64,000 nt of DNA from Allodiplogaster sudhausi (taxonomy: Eukaryota > Nematoda > Chromadorea > Rhabditida > Diplogasteridae). The stretch is from positions 157,001 to 221,000 of the forward strand of contig CALZFC010000017.1 in assembly GCA_945643635.1 (NCBI GenBank), written 5' to 3'. Position 1 is the first letter of the stretch. Each line of letters opens with the position of its first letter. Shown in pieces: positions 48,215-59,737 of this stretch. Below the pieces are notes generated by a model. The model was not told where the DNA came from. It saw nothing but the letters and a program-made list of their open reading frames with translations, and ran no database searches. A program made the position numbers and the translations under genes.

Positions 48215-48479
48215 CGTAGGTGGTGGAGTCGAAAAGTATTGTTTTGAATTGGTGCTCCTTTTCCTCAAGAAGGAGCGATCAATAGAGTATCGCAAGTTGA
48301 AGTAGAATAATGTCTCAATGGACTGAAATGAACAGCGTCTTTTTTTTCCTCTGAAATTTTATGTTTCAAGTCAGAATATTAAAAAAAAAAATAACTAATT
48401 TATTGCTCGTCCATCTAGTATGCATAATAGAGAGATGGAGAGACATGATGTAATATGTTCCAAAATTGTAAACACTTCA

Positions 48480-49130
48480 AAATTTCAGGTAGAAAAACAA
48501 ACATTTTTCAAAAGATACTCGGCCAGTTTTTTTTTACGCTTAAGCTCCGACAAGAAAAGTGGATAGAAACAAAGAAAAAGAAAAAGAAGAATAAGGCGCT
48601 CAGAACTTGAAGCGAGCCACCAGAGTTGGGAGGGGGGGGGGGGGGGGTGATCCTCTCTTTCCATGTATGCCTCTTTGGCATGCCATTCCAGCATGGGCAC
48701 CGAACGATCTCCGAGTCACTTAGCAACAGTCGACTATTAACAGACTACGCCCAAGTTACCCGCCGCCGCCGCCCGCCAGCAGACGAAAACGGATGAGAAA
48801 AATAAAGGTAGACTAAAATTATTACTTGACTCCGAACAAGGCTGATAGCCATAATGTAAGCCATTATTTGAGCCCGCTATATCCAGCCCGGTCAACTTTG
48901 ATCCGCGGTACACACATATGTAAACACGTATAAGAGGCTTGAGGCCGAAAGTAACGGCATGAAAGTATATAGAAGAAGAGTGAATGATAACATTTAAAAA
49001 AAATTGTAAATGATATGATCTCGAGACACATCAGTGCGTGTTTGAACCGGCAAATCGACAGCATTGCCATTGTCAGCTAAGAACCCCCCACCCGCCACCC
49101 CGCAGCGAAGTTCAAATCGCAGTAGGACGC
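48480..49130. other. intergenic stretch upstream of the STELLO-like gene
   Basis: Contains a poly-G run at about 48629-48647 and a GA-rich patch. I see no convincing exon here; later exons of the receptor at 49132-49299 would be expected on this side but could not be found. Confidence 0.4.
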
Positions 49131-49131
49131 C

Positions 49132-49299
49132 GAGAGGACACAGTGATCTGAGCCAGCGGCCGGAAGAGCAGACAAATCATGGTGAAGAAGAGGTCGTGCA
49201 TCGCGAACGAAATGATGTTATACTTGTAGACGCCCATGGAAGAGCTGCTGTACCTGCACGCGAGTACGATGACCATCGTGTTGCTTAGCAGTGCGACAG
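49132..49299 (-). CDS. serpentine-receptor-like exon (TM1-loop-TM2)
   Basis: The minus strand after acceptor ag (49300 side) reads ALLSNTMVIVLACRYSSSSM, then GVYKYNIISFAMHDLFFTMI and LLFRPLAQ. Two hydrophobic segments are separated by a short polar loop with xxSxxMGxYKYxxxxFAxxD. That is the pattern of TM1-ICL1-TM2 in nematode chemoreceptors of the Str/Srd/Srh type. Other exons were not found, so it may be a fragment. Confidence 0.5.
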
Positions 49300-49859
49300 C
49301 TAAATAATTTTGTTGAAATTTTTCAGGATTTTTTTCAACAACAAGACTCTAGGCAATATCCAATCATGGAACTCTGGAGAGCATAACGTCGTGGTTTTTT
49401 TTATATTCTTTTCCCCCCTTCCAATTGGATGAGCCAGAATGCAAACAATACAACGAATGTACATCAGTTATAAACATTACCTCCATTCTGAGCAAAGCGA
49501 TAAAGATATGTACAATAGAATCGTTATGATATAACATCTATAAAGTAGCAATATAGTTCTTTTTTTTCTTGAAAAGCTTGCGCTCTGCGGTTTAACAGCA
49601 GTCGTTGTTGGAGTCTGAGACATCCGTGGCGCAACTACTGAATGAAGACACGGAAAAGCTTTTATTCCTGCGCAACAATGGATTGTTGACTCTTCAATAC
49701 AGGTGCTACAGATATGGTGTTCACTTTGAACTGCCTGCAAGAGTGGTGCACAGTGTTCTAGTTAAAACATCCGTCTGGCAAACATTCCTGCAACGCAAAC
49801 AATCATTGTCGTAGAGAGCACTCCCGCAGAGAATGTTCATCTCGTATTTGGAAGACGAA

Positions 49860-50297
49860 CAATCAATTTCGAGTAGACGACGCAAACATATTGCTTCCGC
49901 TTTTGGGCCTCCTCCTGAACCTTCTGCAACTCAGCCCGAGTGTATGAATCGCAAATTTGAGCCAGGCCGCATGTAACAGAATGTTAATAAAAACAGAACA
50001 GATCAAAAAGTTATTGCAAAGATGTTCTAGAATAAAGCTAAGTAATCAAAGCAATACAAACTACCCGAAGATTAAACAAATAAACCATTTTCTCCAGCAG
50101 GCCTAAATGTGAAACCCAGGTGATTCGAGTTATTGATTTTTTTCTCGCACTGTAGTAGATCAATGAAACCAATAAACTGTTACTATAATTGTAACAGCAT
50201 AAAGAAGAAACTCTGAAAATTTCACTCACTGTCATCTGCTGTGAAGGAAAATATGCATAAAAAACCAAAAGTAAATAGAATTTTGCACGGCACTGTA
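49860..50297. mobile_element. solo arm of a Tc1-like element
   Basis: Matches the right arm of the element at 5996-7549 (CCTCCTGAACCTTCTGCA, TAAACCATTTTCTCCAGCAG, AATCAATGAAAC-like words). It ends CACGGCACTG followed by TA at 50296-50297. The left arm is missing or too diverged to see. Confidence 0.65.
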
Positions 50298-50508
50298 TGT
50301 ACGTGATTGGGGAATATATACATACATATATGTACATACACATATATACTTGTTGACTAACCCTACCGACATATCAAAGCAATGTTTGATTTGTGCGTAA
50401 TGTTAAAGTAGCATAGCTTCAAATCAGATGCTCACACTCCCATGTATGTACGTTTGATTGTCTTGTGAGTCGCTAGTTTTGTTAATAACAATTACATAAA
50501 CTATTGCC

Positions 50509-52635
50509 TTAGGCCATGTAGGTGTCGTAGTCGGTTCCGAGGCGCCAGATATGGCCGCACACACGGCTCTCCTGCTGCGCGTTCGGCAACACCGTTTGCA
50601 GCACATGCATCTCAAGACACCACTTCAGACTAACGCCGCAGACTGACTTCCTTTCACTCTTTCCTATTTGTGGATTGTTTACACCGTACTTTTCACCTAT
50701 GTATGCATATATTGTATCAGTCAGGTAGTTCGTGGTAGGAGTATTCTTCTCCCCTATGATCTCCTTTAATACAAAGGCAGTTTAGAAAGAATGAATGAAA
50801 CAAGATATTATGCACTTGCCTGGAGGACTCCGTTGTCCGCGCCATTCCAGTTGCTCGGCTGAAAAAATTCCCAGTCGGCCCACTTCTTCAGAAAACGCTG
50901 CGAAAAATCCGTATTCCTGGCCTAAATGGTGTAAAATGCGTATAAAGACTTTACTGTTATTAATCAGTAGCTAAAATTTGTGAAAAAGGTTAGTTCTATT
51001 GTGTCTAAAGTCGTTATTATAATTGTTAGCTAACAATGTAATTTCCTGACGCGATTTCCCAATTGAAGAATCGTTCATAGAAGATCAAATCAACACGATC
51101 ATCGATCCACTCTTCTGAAGTGAAATATTTGCTGCACTATCGTTGAAAGGTCGATGATCAATATTTCAGGAAGAGAAATAGAGATATATATCTTGGAAGA
51201 TGAATGGAGAATCGTGAAATAAATCAGAATAATCAATACTATGTGACTCAATCAACATCAGAGGAGCAGAACAGTAAACGAAAGAGAATGGAGAAGCGAG
51301 TCAGAGTGGGAGAAAGAGAGTGAGAGAAAGAAAAAAAGAGAGAGACAAAGAGGGAGAGAGAGAGAAAGAGAGAGAGGGAGAGGGAGAATACATACCGATG
51401 CAGTGGTTGGGATTGACAACTCCGGTGTCAGCATCGAGGACGAAGAGCCAGTCAGCCTCTTGGAGGTACGCGGCAGCTGCGCAGTGCTTGCGAAAGAAGA
51501 GCTGGAAGAGCCAAGTCGCGTCCTTCTCTCATTCATGTTCATTCAATAAGTCAATCAATCAGTCAATCAATTTATACAATGGAACATAATTATATATGTA
51601 TTCGGCAAAAACACACGTGGTAAAAAACTCAGAAAGTGCTTTCCTTTTCATCTTCCATCTTCCCTTCTTGTTCCTTGCTCTTCACTATCATTTTTTTTAC
51701 GATAACAAATAGCTGCGTTTGCCTGTTTATTGTTGTTGCATGCTTCTTTCACCCGGGCATCATTGTCGTAGTCCACCATGAAGATGGGATATGGCGTGCT
51801 CTTCAGGTAACAATCCAAGCTCCTCTGGGCTACGGCGTAGTGGCTGTATGTAGGCTCATTAATTGCACCATCTTCAATTTTCAACTTCTGCCTATCCAAT
51901 ACATATTTAATCATCCTAATCTTGAAGATATGTATGTATTTAAAGTGAAAGATGAAAAGAAAAAAGATACTAACGTCTCCATGCTGCTCAGCACGTAGGC
52001 CACAAAGATTGCCACTTTGCCGAAGAGAGGACGACAGGCGGACATGTTCTGGCGCGCCGGAAACCAAGTCCGCCGATGGTTCCTCGGAGTCGCGTCCTCC
52101 ATCTTAAAGGAGGCGATCACCGAAAAGTATTTAATACAGGTTCGAATTGCCGAATCTGCCTTGTGATTCCTCACTCTCATTCTTTCGTGCAATTTCGCAG
52201 GTCGCACAAACCGGCTGCGTGAAAAGAGCACGCGCGAATGAGAGTGCGCGCGGCAGTTTTAAATAGCACATAATTTTTTGGTGATCGCCCTCCTTTAACG
52301 AAACTACAATTGACAATGTTAGTTCCAAGTTCAAATTTAATTTTTTTTAAATCTAAATGATTTGATTAGAAGAAAAACAGGTTTTAGCGTCAACTAATGA
52401 AATATTTTATGTAGTACTTACATATGTATGTATGTACACAAGAGCATGAAAAATAGTTGTAATCGACCTGTGAAACATGAATATCTGGTTGGTGAGGGAC
52501 TACGAGCGGAAGCTGGAAGTCAGCCAGAGGAACGGGAACGAATGAGAATCGATGATTGTGAGACACCAGCAACAGAACTATCACCAGCACAGAGAACACG
52601 CAAAGAGCGTTCAGTAGCAGACGTTCCCTGCGCAT
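50509..52635 (-). CDS. DUF273-type glycosyltransferase, type II membrane protein
   Basis: Exon 1, 52468-52635, encodes [20 protein letters not shown] and a signal anchor, ending QPDIHVSQ before gtcgat. A second exon lies near 51975-52103. Exon near 51750-51843 reads [20 protein letters not shown] and [12 protein letters not shown]. Exon 51395-51520 reads [20 protein letters not shown] then [14 protein letters not shown], with the DAD motif as likely metal/nucleotide-sugar site. Exon 50820-50935 reads [20 protein letters not shown]. The end, 50509-50765, reads [21 protein letters not shown], perhaps split by one more intron. This order (AQ.....CY, FF..HC.AA.....DW...LDAD..VVNP..C, NG.DNG) matches DUF273 (PF03314), known mainly from nematodes. 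The protein is expected in the Golgi lumen. Reading frame of the second exon is uncertain. Confidence 0.78.
51300..51390. repeat. GA-rich simple repeat
   Basis: Imperfect (GA)n beside the DAD-motif exon of the DUF273 gene, on the intron side of its donor. The matching CT-rich minus frame is not a gene. Confidence 0.85.
52104..52298. mobile_element. TTAA-flanked MITE abutting a coding exon
   Basis: Same ends as 1746-2249: TTAA then AGGAGGCGATCACCGAAAAG on the left, and TTTTGGTGATCGCCCTCCT then TTAA at 52295-52298. Only 195 bp. The left TTAA lies directly next to the second exon of the DUF273 gene; on the minus strand the element end reads ctcctttaag, which would provide the splice acceptor. 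Confidence 0.8.
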
Positions 52636-52639
52636 TCTG

Positions 52640-52830
52640 AGAGAGAGAGAGAGAGAAAAAAGAGTGAATAAGATAGAGAAGTAGAGAGAGATAGAGAAAA
52701 GACTGAGGAAGTTAGAGAAGTAGGAAGAGAGAGAGAGAAAAGAGTGAGGAAGTTAGAGAAGTAGGGAGAGAGAGAGAAAAGAGTGAGGAAGTTAGAGAAG
52801 TAGGGAGAGAGAGAGGGAGGGAGAGTGCGA
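52640..52830. repeat. GA-rich tandem repeat upstream of the DUF273 start
   Basis: Several copies of a roughly 50-bp unit like GAGTGAGGAAGTTAGAGAAG plus GTAGGGAGAGAGAG. It ends a few bases before the start codon of the DUF273 gene, so it is in or near its 5' leader. Confidence 0.8.
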
Positions 52831-53387
52831 TTCAGCATCTTCACAACACATGAACATGTGTGATTAGGTATTATTTTTTTGACATCCAAAAACAATGAAT
52901 AAACCTGCTATTTTACTATTCGGAATGAGGATAGAGAAAAAAATGATGGTACATGAAAAATTGTTGTGAAAAATGTAAAAAAAATTTATATGCAAAACTT
53001 GATAACTTCCTATCAAATCATTAGAAATTATCTCTTTTGTAACAGTAGCCTCCGTTCTCTATAAATAAACTAATGTATTATACCATTAGTCTTTTTTTTC
53101 CGAACCGTTCATGGTATGTACCATCATGGATGGGAACGTACATACATACATATCTATGATTGATTTAAGGTGGAAGACAACTATTAAATTAATTCATTGT
53201 GAACTGACTTTTCGAGGTCTCCGTAGAGTCCGTGATGTGAACTGATTAGCATCATTGCATTCTTATATCTTTCGATGGTTTAATATGCAGCTGAGCTAAC
53301 GGAAGCTTGGCTGACGCCCACATACATATCATTATGAATTTCCCGAATTGTTCTTTTGGTTCTCGTACATATTTTGCGGTAGCCGAA

Positions 53388-53770
53388 GAGCAGAAACTAG
53401 AGAATAGAAGATTCGCTCTTTATAAGGTTCAGTAGGAATATTTTTGGCGAAAAAAAGATAGTAAAATAAAAGAGAAATTGAGAGGGAATAATTGAGTCTT
53501 CTTCCACTTTAGCAGACCCTAAAAAATTTATGATCAACACAACATCTATCTCTTTAATTTCAATATTGAATCCACAATGGTTTTTGTTAATGCAATCTTG
53601 AAATTAAAGAGAAAGAAGTTGTGTTGATCTTCAATTTTTTAGGGTCTGCTAAAGTGGGAGACTCAATTATTCCCTCTCGATTTCTATTTCATTTTACTCT
53701 GTTTTTTCGTCAAAAAAATATTCTACTGAACCTAATGAGGAGTGAATCTTCTATTTTGTGGTTTCTGCTC
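53388..53770. repeat. long inverted repeat, about 190-bp arms
   Basis: Arms around a centre near 53580 share TTTAGCAGACCCTAAAAAAT, GACTCAATTATTCCCTCTC and GAATCTTCTATTTTGTG-like words. No terminal signature or target duplication is clear. It may be a decayed foldback MITE. The flanking DNA (52860-53380 and 53780-54450) shows only CT/GA patches and no gene. Confidence 0.75.
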
Positions 53771-54479
53771 ATCAACTTTCTGTTGCTTGTTAGCGACCAA
53801 TTAAATTATTATTGGCCCATGCTCTGTTAGCGTTTTGTGGAAACCAAATAAATGAAAAGAAAGTGAGAACAATTGGAAAAGAGAGGGAGCGGGAAAGAGG
53901 GTGAGAGAGAAGAGATCGAGCAAGAGAAAAAGGTTGAGAGAAGAGCGAGTCGGTGAGAGAGAGAAAGAGGATGAGATGAGTACTATTCGATGATGCAGCA
54001 GCTTTTCCAATATTCGGGATGCAGAATTCTCGAGTCGTCTGCTTTGCCCGCCTACTCATTTTTCCATTCCATAAACGACCGTTTTTTTAGTTGGCACCGT
54101 CATATATGATTAATATATGTTGCGATGTACATACCTAGCTTGTTCCTTCTTCCTTCATAAGTATACACTGCATTAGAAGCCAAAATCTCACAATCAGTGA
54201 ACATTATTCCAGTTATACGATTTTGAAATCTATAATCAAATATATTTCCATATGTATGTATGTATGTATTTCGATTCGCCAAACATCTTAGATTTATAAT
54301 TAACCATACAATTTTTTCGGTTTTAAGACGCGGTTAGTACAAAAAGTAGTTCCAGATATATTGATATATTCCTTTCTAATTTTTGCACGGTTGCAAACTA
54401 GCAAAATATGGCGCGTAGAATTTTTTTTTCTACATTTGATGTTAGCCACTCTCCTGTTTCACATGCTCTCTAAGCAGAA

Positions 54480-54525
54480 AAGAGGCCAAATATTTGAGGG
54501 CTCGCATTCAAATATTTGGCCGATT
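54480..54525. repeat. short perfect palindromic hairpin
   Basis: GGCCAAATATTTGA and its exact complement TCAAATATTTGGCC are separated by 10 bases. Confidence 0.8.
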
Positions 54526-54837
54526 TTCTGACTCATTGGTGCTTTGTTCCTTTAGCATTATAAACATCAAATATCGGTATCAGAATTCACACAGAAATTA
54601 GAGAAAATAAGAAAAAACATAACTTACGTATATTCGAAAGATATACAACCATTGTGCATCGCTCTTGTCTTCATCGTTTACTCTTTTATGCATACAAACA
54701 AATAAAGTTGTCGAAGTGCCACCAAAGTGTCAAATATTTTATAAAATATTTGTGTTACCAATATCAGGTATAAGAGTGACAAGAGCGATACACAATGGTT
54801 GTATTTCTTTCGAATATATGTAAGTTGGTTTTTTTGT

Positions 54838-54903
54838 AAGCCACACTCGCTAAATGCTAACACCATTTATGACCATGGTGTTAGCATTTAGCAAGTGTGG
54901 CTT
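54838..54903. other. 66-nt hairpin with 29-bp stem, possible small-RNA precursor
   Basis: Left arm 54838-54866 (AAGCCACACTCGCTAAATGC...) and right arm 54875-54903 pair at 28 of 29 positions around an 8-nt loop. The size fits a miRNA precursor, but the near-perfect pairing also fits a young MITE remnant; a looser inverted repeat (near 54605-54660 against 54775-54830) lies just upstream. A minor open reading with signal-peptide-like residues (ALLLAFAVLPSAVPLL) starts just after it on the plus strand without an ATG. Confidence 0.45.
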
Positions 54904-55072
54904 TGTTTCCCTTCGCTCTTCTTCTGGCTTTCGCCGTTCTGCCATCTGCCGTGCCGTTGTTAAGCATGACAAATGATTTGTTAAATGAAACATCTTCAGC
55001 ATTTGAATTGACGATGTTCGATCATTTATTCGGTCGGGTAGATGGAGAAATACGTGAAGCAGATGAAGCAAA

Positions 55073-56652
55073 TTAAGAGAGCCAATCTGAGAGACTCGAG
55101 CAGGGGCATGTCGGGAACAAAATTATTTTTTGATTTTCTTTTCCTTCTAAAGGCTTATGAGGCATCCTAAAGAGACCTCAAAAACATTTTTTCCAAAAAT
55201 TATTTTCTTCAGTTTACCATGTATATGCACCGAAAACCCAAAAAAAATGGGGCATAAAAACCCCCCCATGTTAAAAAACTGAAGGCACCACGTGAAAGAG
55301 CGACCTTTTTTACCCCTATTGAAATGCCTTTTACTAAAAAACTACGATACACCTGTTTCAATATTTTGACATGAAGCGCGCGAGTCGGTCAAAATGGCGC
55401 ATTTTCTCTGCCGCCGAGGCACCGTGGAAGCGCATTCATCGATCCATAACTGCGCTCAATGTCAATATTACGAAATCGTAAGTATATCATCTAAGAGCTC
55501 TCACGGAGATCTTCAAATGTTACATACACACTTTTATTGAAAATTTTCAATTTATATGTGAAATTTCGTTCTGTACAATTAGAAGACTTAAAAAACTACT
55601 TTAAAAACCTTTTTGCCTGTCGAAACATACATCATAAGAAAGAGGATGAAATTTGCTACAAGATGAACCCCTATCAATGGAATTCCATGCATACGATCTG
55701 TTGTTATAAGCCATAAGAGAGTAGGATAGCAAGGCCTTATGGAAAAACTGTAGAAAAAAGGATTGGAATATTCTAATTCGAATTTGGAATATTCTAATTC
55801 GAATAACCTAAAATGTGAATTCTTAATCAAAATGACAGCGACGCTACTGGCACTACTTTTATGATTTATAACAAAAGATCGTATACATGGAATTCTATAG
55901 AAAGGGGTTCATCTTGTAGAAAATTTCATCCTCTTTCTTATGATGTTTGTTTAGACAGGCAAAAATGTTTGTAAAATAGTTTTTTACGCCTTCTATTTAT
56001 ACAGAACGAAATTTCCCATATAAAACGAAACTTTTCAATAAAAGTATGTATGTAACATTTGAAGATCTCCGTGAGAGCTCTTAGATGAAATACTTACGAT
56101 TTTGTAATATTGACATTGAGCGCAGTTATGGATCGATGAATGCGCTTGCACGGTGCCTCGGCGGCCGAAAATGCGCCATTTTGACGCTTCATGTCAAAAT
56201 ATTGAAACAGGTGTATCGGAGTTTTTTAGTAAAAGGCATTTAAATAGGGGTAAAAAAGGTCGCTCTTTCACGTGGTGCCTTCAGTTTTTTAACATGGGGG
56301 GGGGGGGGGTTTATGACCCAAACGCACCACTCGAAATATTAAAATGCCAAAATGAGGCTTTTAATAATTTTTTTCAAAATGTCATTAGGACCTTTTTATG
56401 CGCCTTTCAACTCTGAATCGAACAAGAAATTCAAAATAAATATATGTTAACAACGAACAAAGTTATGGTGATTTAATTTTTTTTTGGGTTTTCGGTGCAT
56501 ATCCATGGTAAACTGAAGAAAATAATTTTTGGAAAAAATGTTTTTGAGGTCCTTTTAGGATGCCTCATAAGCCTTTAGAAGGAAAAGAAAATCAAAAAAT
56601 AATTTTGTTCCCGACATGCCCCTGCTCGAGTCTCTCAGATTGGCTCTCTTAA
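55073..56652. mobile_element. foldback transposon FB3, TTAA-flanked
   Basis: TTAA at 55073-55076 then GAGAGCCAATCTGAGAGACT, mirrored to TTAA at 56649-56652. The outer 350 bp on each side differ from FB1 and FB2 except for ACTCGAGCAGG, whereas the inner part (about 55425-56160) is the same module as in FB1 and FB2. Poly-G and poly-C runs (near 55260 and 56297) face each other in the arms. It separates the CHORDC1 fragment from whatever followed it. Confidence 0.82.
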
Positions 56653-56663
56653 AGAACGGAATA

Positions 56664-57655
56664 AATGTTTTTGGAGACTATCCATCAATCGTTCAGATCA
56701 CCGTCGAGTCTGCAGCCTGCGTTGCGAATCCGCGCGAGCACCTGGCGTACTCTCGACACGAAGCGATATTTCACTGCTAATCTCTTCTGGAAGACGCTCG
56801 GCTGGCTTGTTCAGCCCATTCCATACGATCACTTCTTCACCCTGCACACAGAGACCCGATTAATAATTGATCGTCATCGCATACTGGGCAATTTTCTACT
56901 TTTAATAGACTATAGAAATTCGAAGAAAACAAACCAATTGCACCGACAGCATAGAAAGAACAACATTCATTATTAGTTAAAAGAAAAAAGGCATAAAATC
57001 CGAAGGAGGCGCTAATTCACTGTTGTAATGTTTTGCTCACAAACGATTTAAAGCCGCGTTTAAACAAGTTGCGCCTGTCCCATGAATAGAAGACTGAAAA
57101 AAACACACGCCTTCTCCGGCCGGATCTCCTTTTCTGCTGCGATCCGCACGATGTCATCCGGCTTCTCGCCGTTGTGGCGGCCCTTCGTGCAGCCGGCACA
57201 GTTGAACCACGTGCCAGAGTCGGTGCTGCGCTTCTTGCAGCAATTCCAGATCTTGTACGCGTCGTGGAAGTAGGGCGGGCCAGGATGGAGCTGGCAGGAT
57301 TCTGGAAGGAGTTATTTGTAAGGACAAAAGAGCTAAACCTGAAAAGTTAAGGTAAAAAAGATGAAAAGTTGCCTTCTTTGCTAATACAAAAACCAAACAA
57401 AAGCGTAACTAAACGAATGGTAATAAATCAGCAAGAAGACAGCAAGCAAAAGAAACCGTGGCCATTCTAAAGTTTCCTTTAGAACTCATGGTTAAAAGGC
57501 ACGCAAATATGCGATTAAAAAAGAACGAGTACAGTAGTATGAAAGAAGAACAGGAATACGTCTCCAAAACGAACCATCATCGTTATCGTCAGAATCGAAC
57601 TTCTCGCAACAGCCCTTGCACGGAGGGTATCCATGTTCGTTATGGTGAACGAGTG
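56664..57655 (-). pseudogene. CHORDC1 (CHP-1) homologue fragment, first CHORD domain
   Basis: Minus-strand exons: about 57570-57655 (CKGCCEKFDSDDN), about 57090-57302 (CQLHPGPPYFHDAYKIWNCC then GCTKGRHNGEKPD) and 56664-56845 (EEVIVWNGLNKPAERLPEEI). This is the first CHORD zinc domain of the HSP90 co-chaperone CHORDC1 (C..CG..FDP... C..HPG.P.FH...K.W.CC..R... GCTKGRHN.EKP) and part of the linker. The second CHORD domain and the CS domain are absent; the sequence runs straight into FB3 at 56652. The plausible start ATGGATACCCTCC is out of frame with CKGCCEKFD by one base. Truncation and frameshift point to a pseudogene, or to assembly error. Confidence 0.7.
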
Positions 57656-57699
57656 TAGTTGTGAATTAGATTGGTCGAGATTTTCGCCGAGATTTACCA

Positions 57700-58310
57700 G
57701 ATCGCAATTTGGAGTGGGACTTAAAAATCATTAGAGCTAAGGTGAAACTGCTGGCAAATTGCCAGTTGCCCGAATATAACCAAATATTACGGTAATTTTT
57801 GGAGGGAGTTTAAATCATTTCGCATTTGGAGCTGTATGCTGTGCCTTGCCGCGACGCATAAAACGGGCGCAACGCGGAAAATACTGTATTCGCTGTGTCA
57901 AAGTTCCGGAATTTTTTAAGGGCGGGTACCCTCCGCACAGCGCTTTGCTTGTTAAGAGAAGTGTCGGTTCGACTTTAACCAATTGGTGCATGAAAAAGAA
58001 AGTGTTAGTGTATTTTCATATGTCGTACTGAAAAATTTCTGCATGGGACACATAATTTTAGTTAAAATGTTTCCAGAAGTAAATACGAAGTTTCAGAAGT
58101 AGTTTATGTTGCATTTTCTCGCATATAAAGTTCTTATTTTGCCGCATAACTGTGTCTATTGTTCATTATTGATGCTTATTCCTTGGTATTATGCAGGGAC
58201 GTTCGCGGAAGACATAGCTGAAACCGCCAACATCAACTGAGCGACGAATATGTCGCGCGCTCTTTGAGGTTTTCCTTTCTCCTTGTTGTTGCTTTTATTT
58301 AAAAAAAAAC
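57700..58310. other. no gene seen
   Basis: I find no convincing exon, RNA gene or repeat on either strand. Short readings near 58200-58260 might be decayed CAND1 sequence. Confidence 0.4.
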
Positions 58311-58316
58311 TTTGTA

Positions 58317-59690
58317 TGACACCCGGCGCACAAGGCAACCGCATCAAAGTGGCCAACCGATTGTTGCCCAAGCTCCATTCCATACTCAGTTCGTTAATCT
58401 CTTTAGAATGTGTTGTCATTTAAGTATCAAGATCAATCTTTTCCTTAGAATAAACTACTTTGGATGTGGCTGGGAAGTTGGAAGTGTTCGACATCATTGG
58501 AGAGATTCTCTTGCGAAACGGTTCAGCGCTGGCGTCTTTCCATGAAGCGGTAACAATTGTCCTTCTCTAGCTTGGCCTATTCTCCCCTCTGCAGGCTGAG
58601 TCCGTTCTTCTTTATCTGTCGTCTGAGAGTCCTCCAGTGAAGAAACGAGCCTCTGCCGCCCTCTGCCATCTCGCTGCTGTCGCTTCTCCTTCTCTTTACA
58701 ATGACATTGTCTCCAACATTCTCACTCAGTAGGTCCTTGTTTATTCCTTATTTCAATGTTTCTTTCTTACCTAACCGTGGGTTTCCGCTGTTAGTGTTAT
58801 ATTTTCAGCTTTCTGTTTTATGTTAGAATGATTAATTTCTGGGGGTACAAACATCTATATTGAATTGATTTCAGACTGCGTTCGCCAAAGCCAGGCGATG
58901 TGAAGATGCTGGTGACAACTCTGACTGGTCTGGTCAAGTCTCGCAGTGCTCTCTTTGCTAACTTCATTACTGATGTTTGTTACTTTCTACTTTGATAGTT
59001 TTGTAATCTTTTATTCTTTTGTTGATTTGTTTCTCAAACACGTGCATTTAGGTGGTTCCCGTGCTTCTTGAATGTGTTGACAACGACGAAGATGATTTGA
59101 AAGAAGCGTCGATTCAGGCGAGTAGTCAAGAACGGGAGAAAGAAAGAAAGAATGCGTTGTTCCTTTAGTCTCTGGAGGCAATGCTAGTCCGTTGCCATCG
59201 TGCGATGCTGAGTTTCTCCTCCTAAATGGAGAAGAAGTTGACCTCTGCTCTGGCCCACGATCCGAATTATGCCTACGATGATGAGGCACCCGCTCTCCCT
59301 CTCTTCGTCTCCCACACTCCTCAGCTTGTTTCTCTCATTTTCAAGGCTCTCGCTGATTCCTTCTACAAGGTTTGTCAGACGCTTCGACGGTCATCATAGT
59401 GTGGCCAGTTTCTAAATATTTTGAATGTAGGCAAACGTGTTGTAGTATCATATGGGATAGTAATTGATATCCATGTGGTTTGCCTGTGGCCTCTTGTTCC
59501 TTCTCTACTTAATGTGAGGCTTCGTTTGAAGGTCCTCTCCTGATATCCTTGCCTTCTCCCCTTCAGAGTAGTTGTGTCCCTGCGAGTAGCATTGTCGCCA
59601 CCCTCGAACACTACGTCAGAGACGACCACTGCCATCTCAGACCGGACGTCCGAGTTTATCTCGCTAAGCAACTACAGATCAGGGCAGTAT
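58317..59690 (+). pseudogene. CAND1 homologue fragment (HEAT repeats near the N-terminus)
   Basis: Plus-strand exons about 58317-58420 (KVANRLLPKLHSIL), 58455-58550 (LEVFDIIGEILLRNGSALAS), 58596-58730 (VKKRASAALCHLAAVASPSL), 58876-58975 (KSRSALFANFITD), 59052-59118, 59170-59370 and 59568-59690. They follow human CAND1 from about residue 120 to 415 in order, including an acidic-loop landmark (HDPNYAYDDE against YDPNYNYDDE). CAND1 regulates cullin-RING ligases by exchanging substrate receptors. An in-frame TAA at 59223-59225 interrupts the segment just before HDPNY, and about two thirds of the usual 1,200 residues are missing: the next coding sequence is an E2 enzyme. Most likely a truncated pseudogene. 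Confidence 0.7.
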
Positions 59691-59737
59691 TTCTTACATT
59701 ACATTTCCTTGGTATACGCTCTCTCTCTTTATTCTCA

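Noticed and set aside
49605..49814. Plus-strand 69-residue frame as a transposase
   Set aside because: It lies beside the solo Tc1-like arm but shows no catalytic or DNA-binding motif that I can recognise.
54900..55072. Small secreted peptide with a leader-like start
   Set aside because: The frame is preceded by a stop and has no ATG; a splice acceptor is possible but unsupported.
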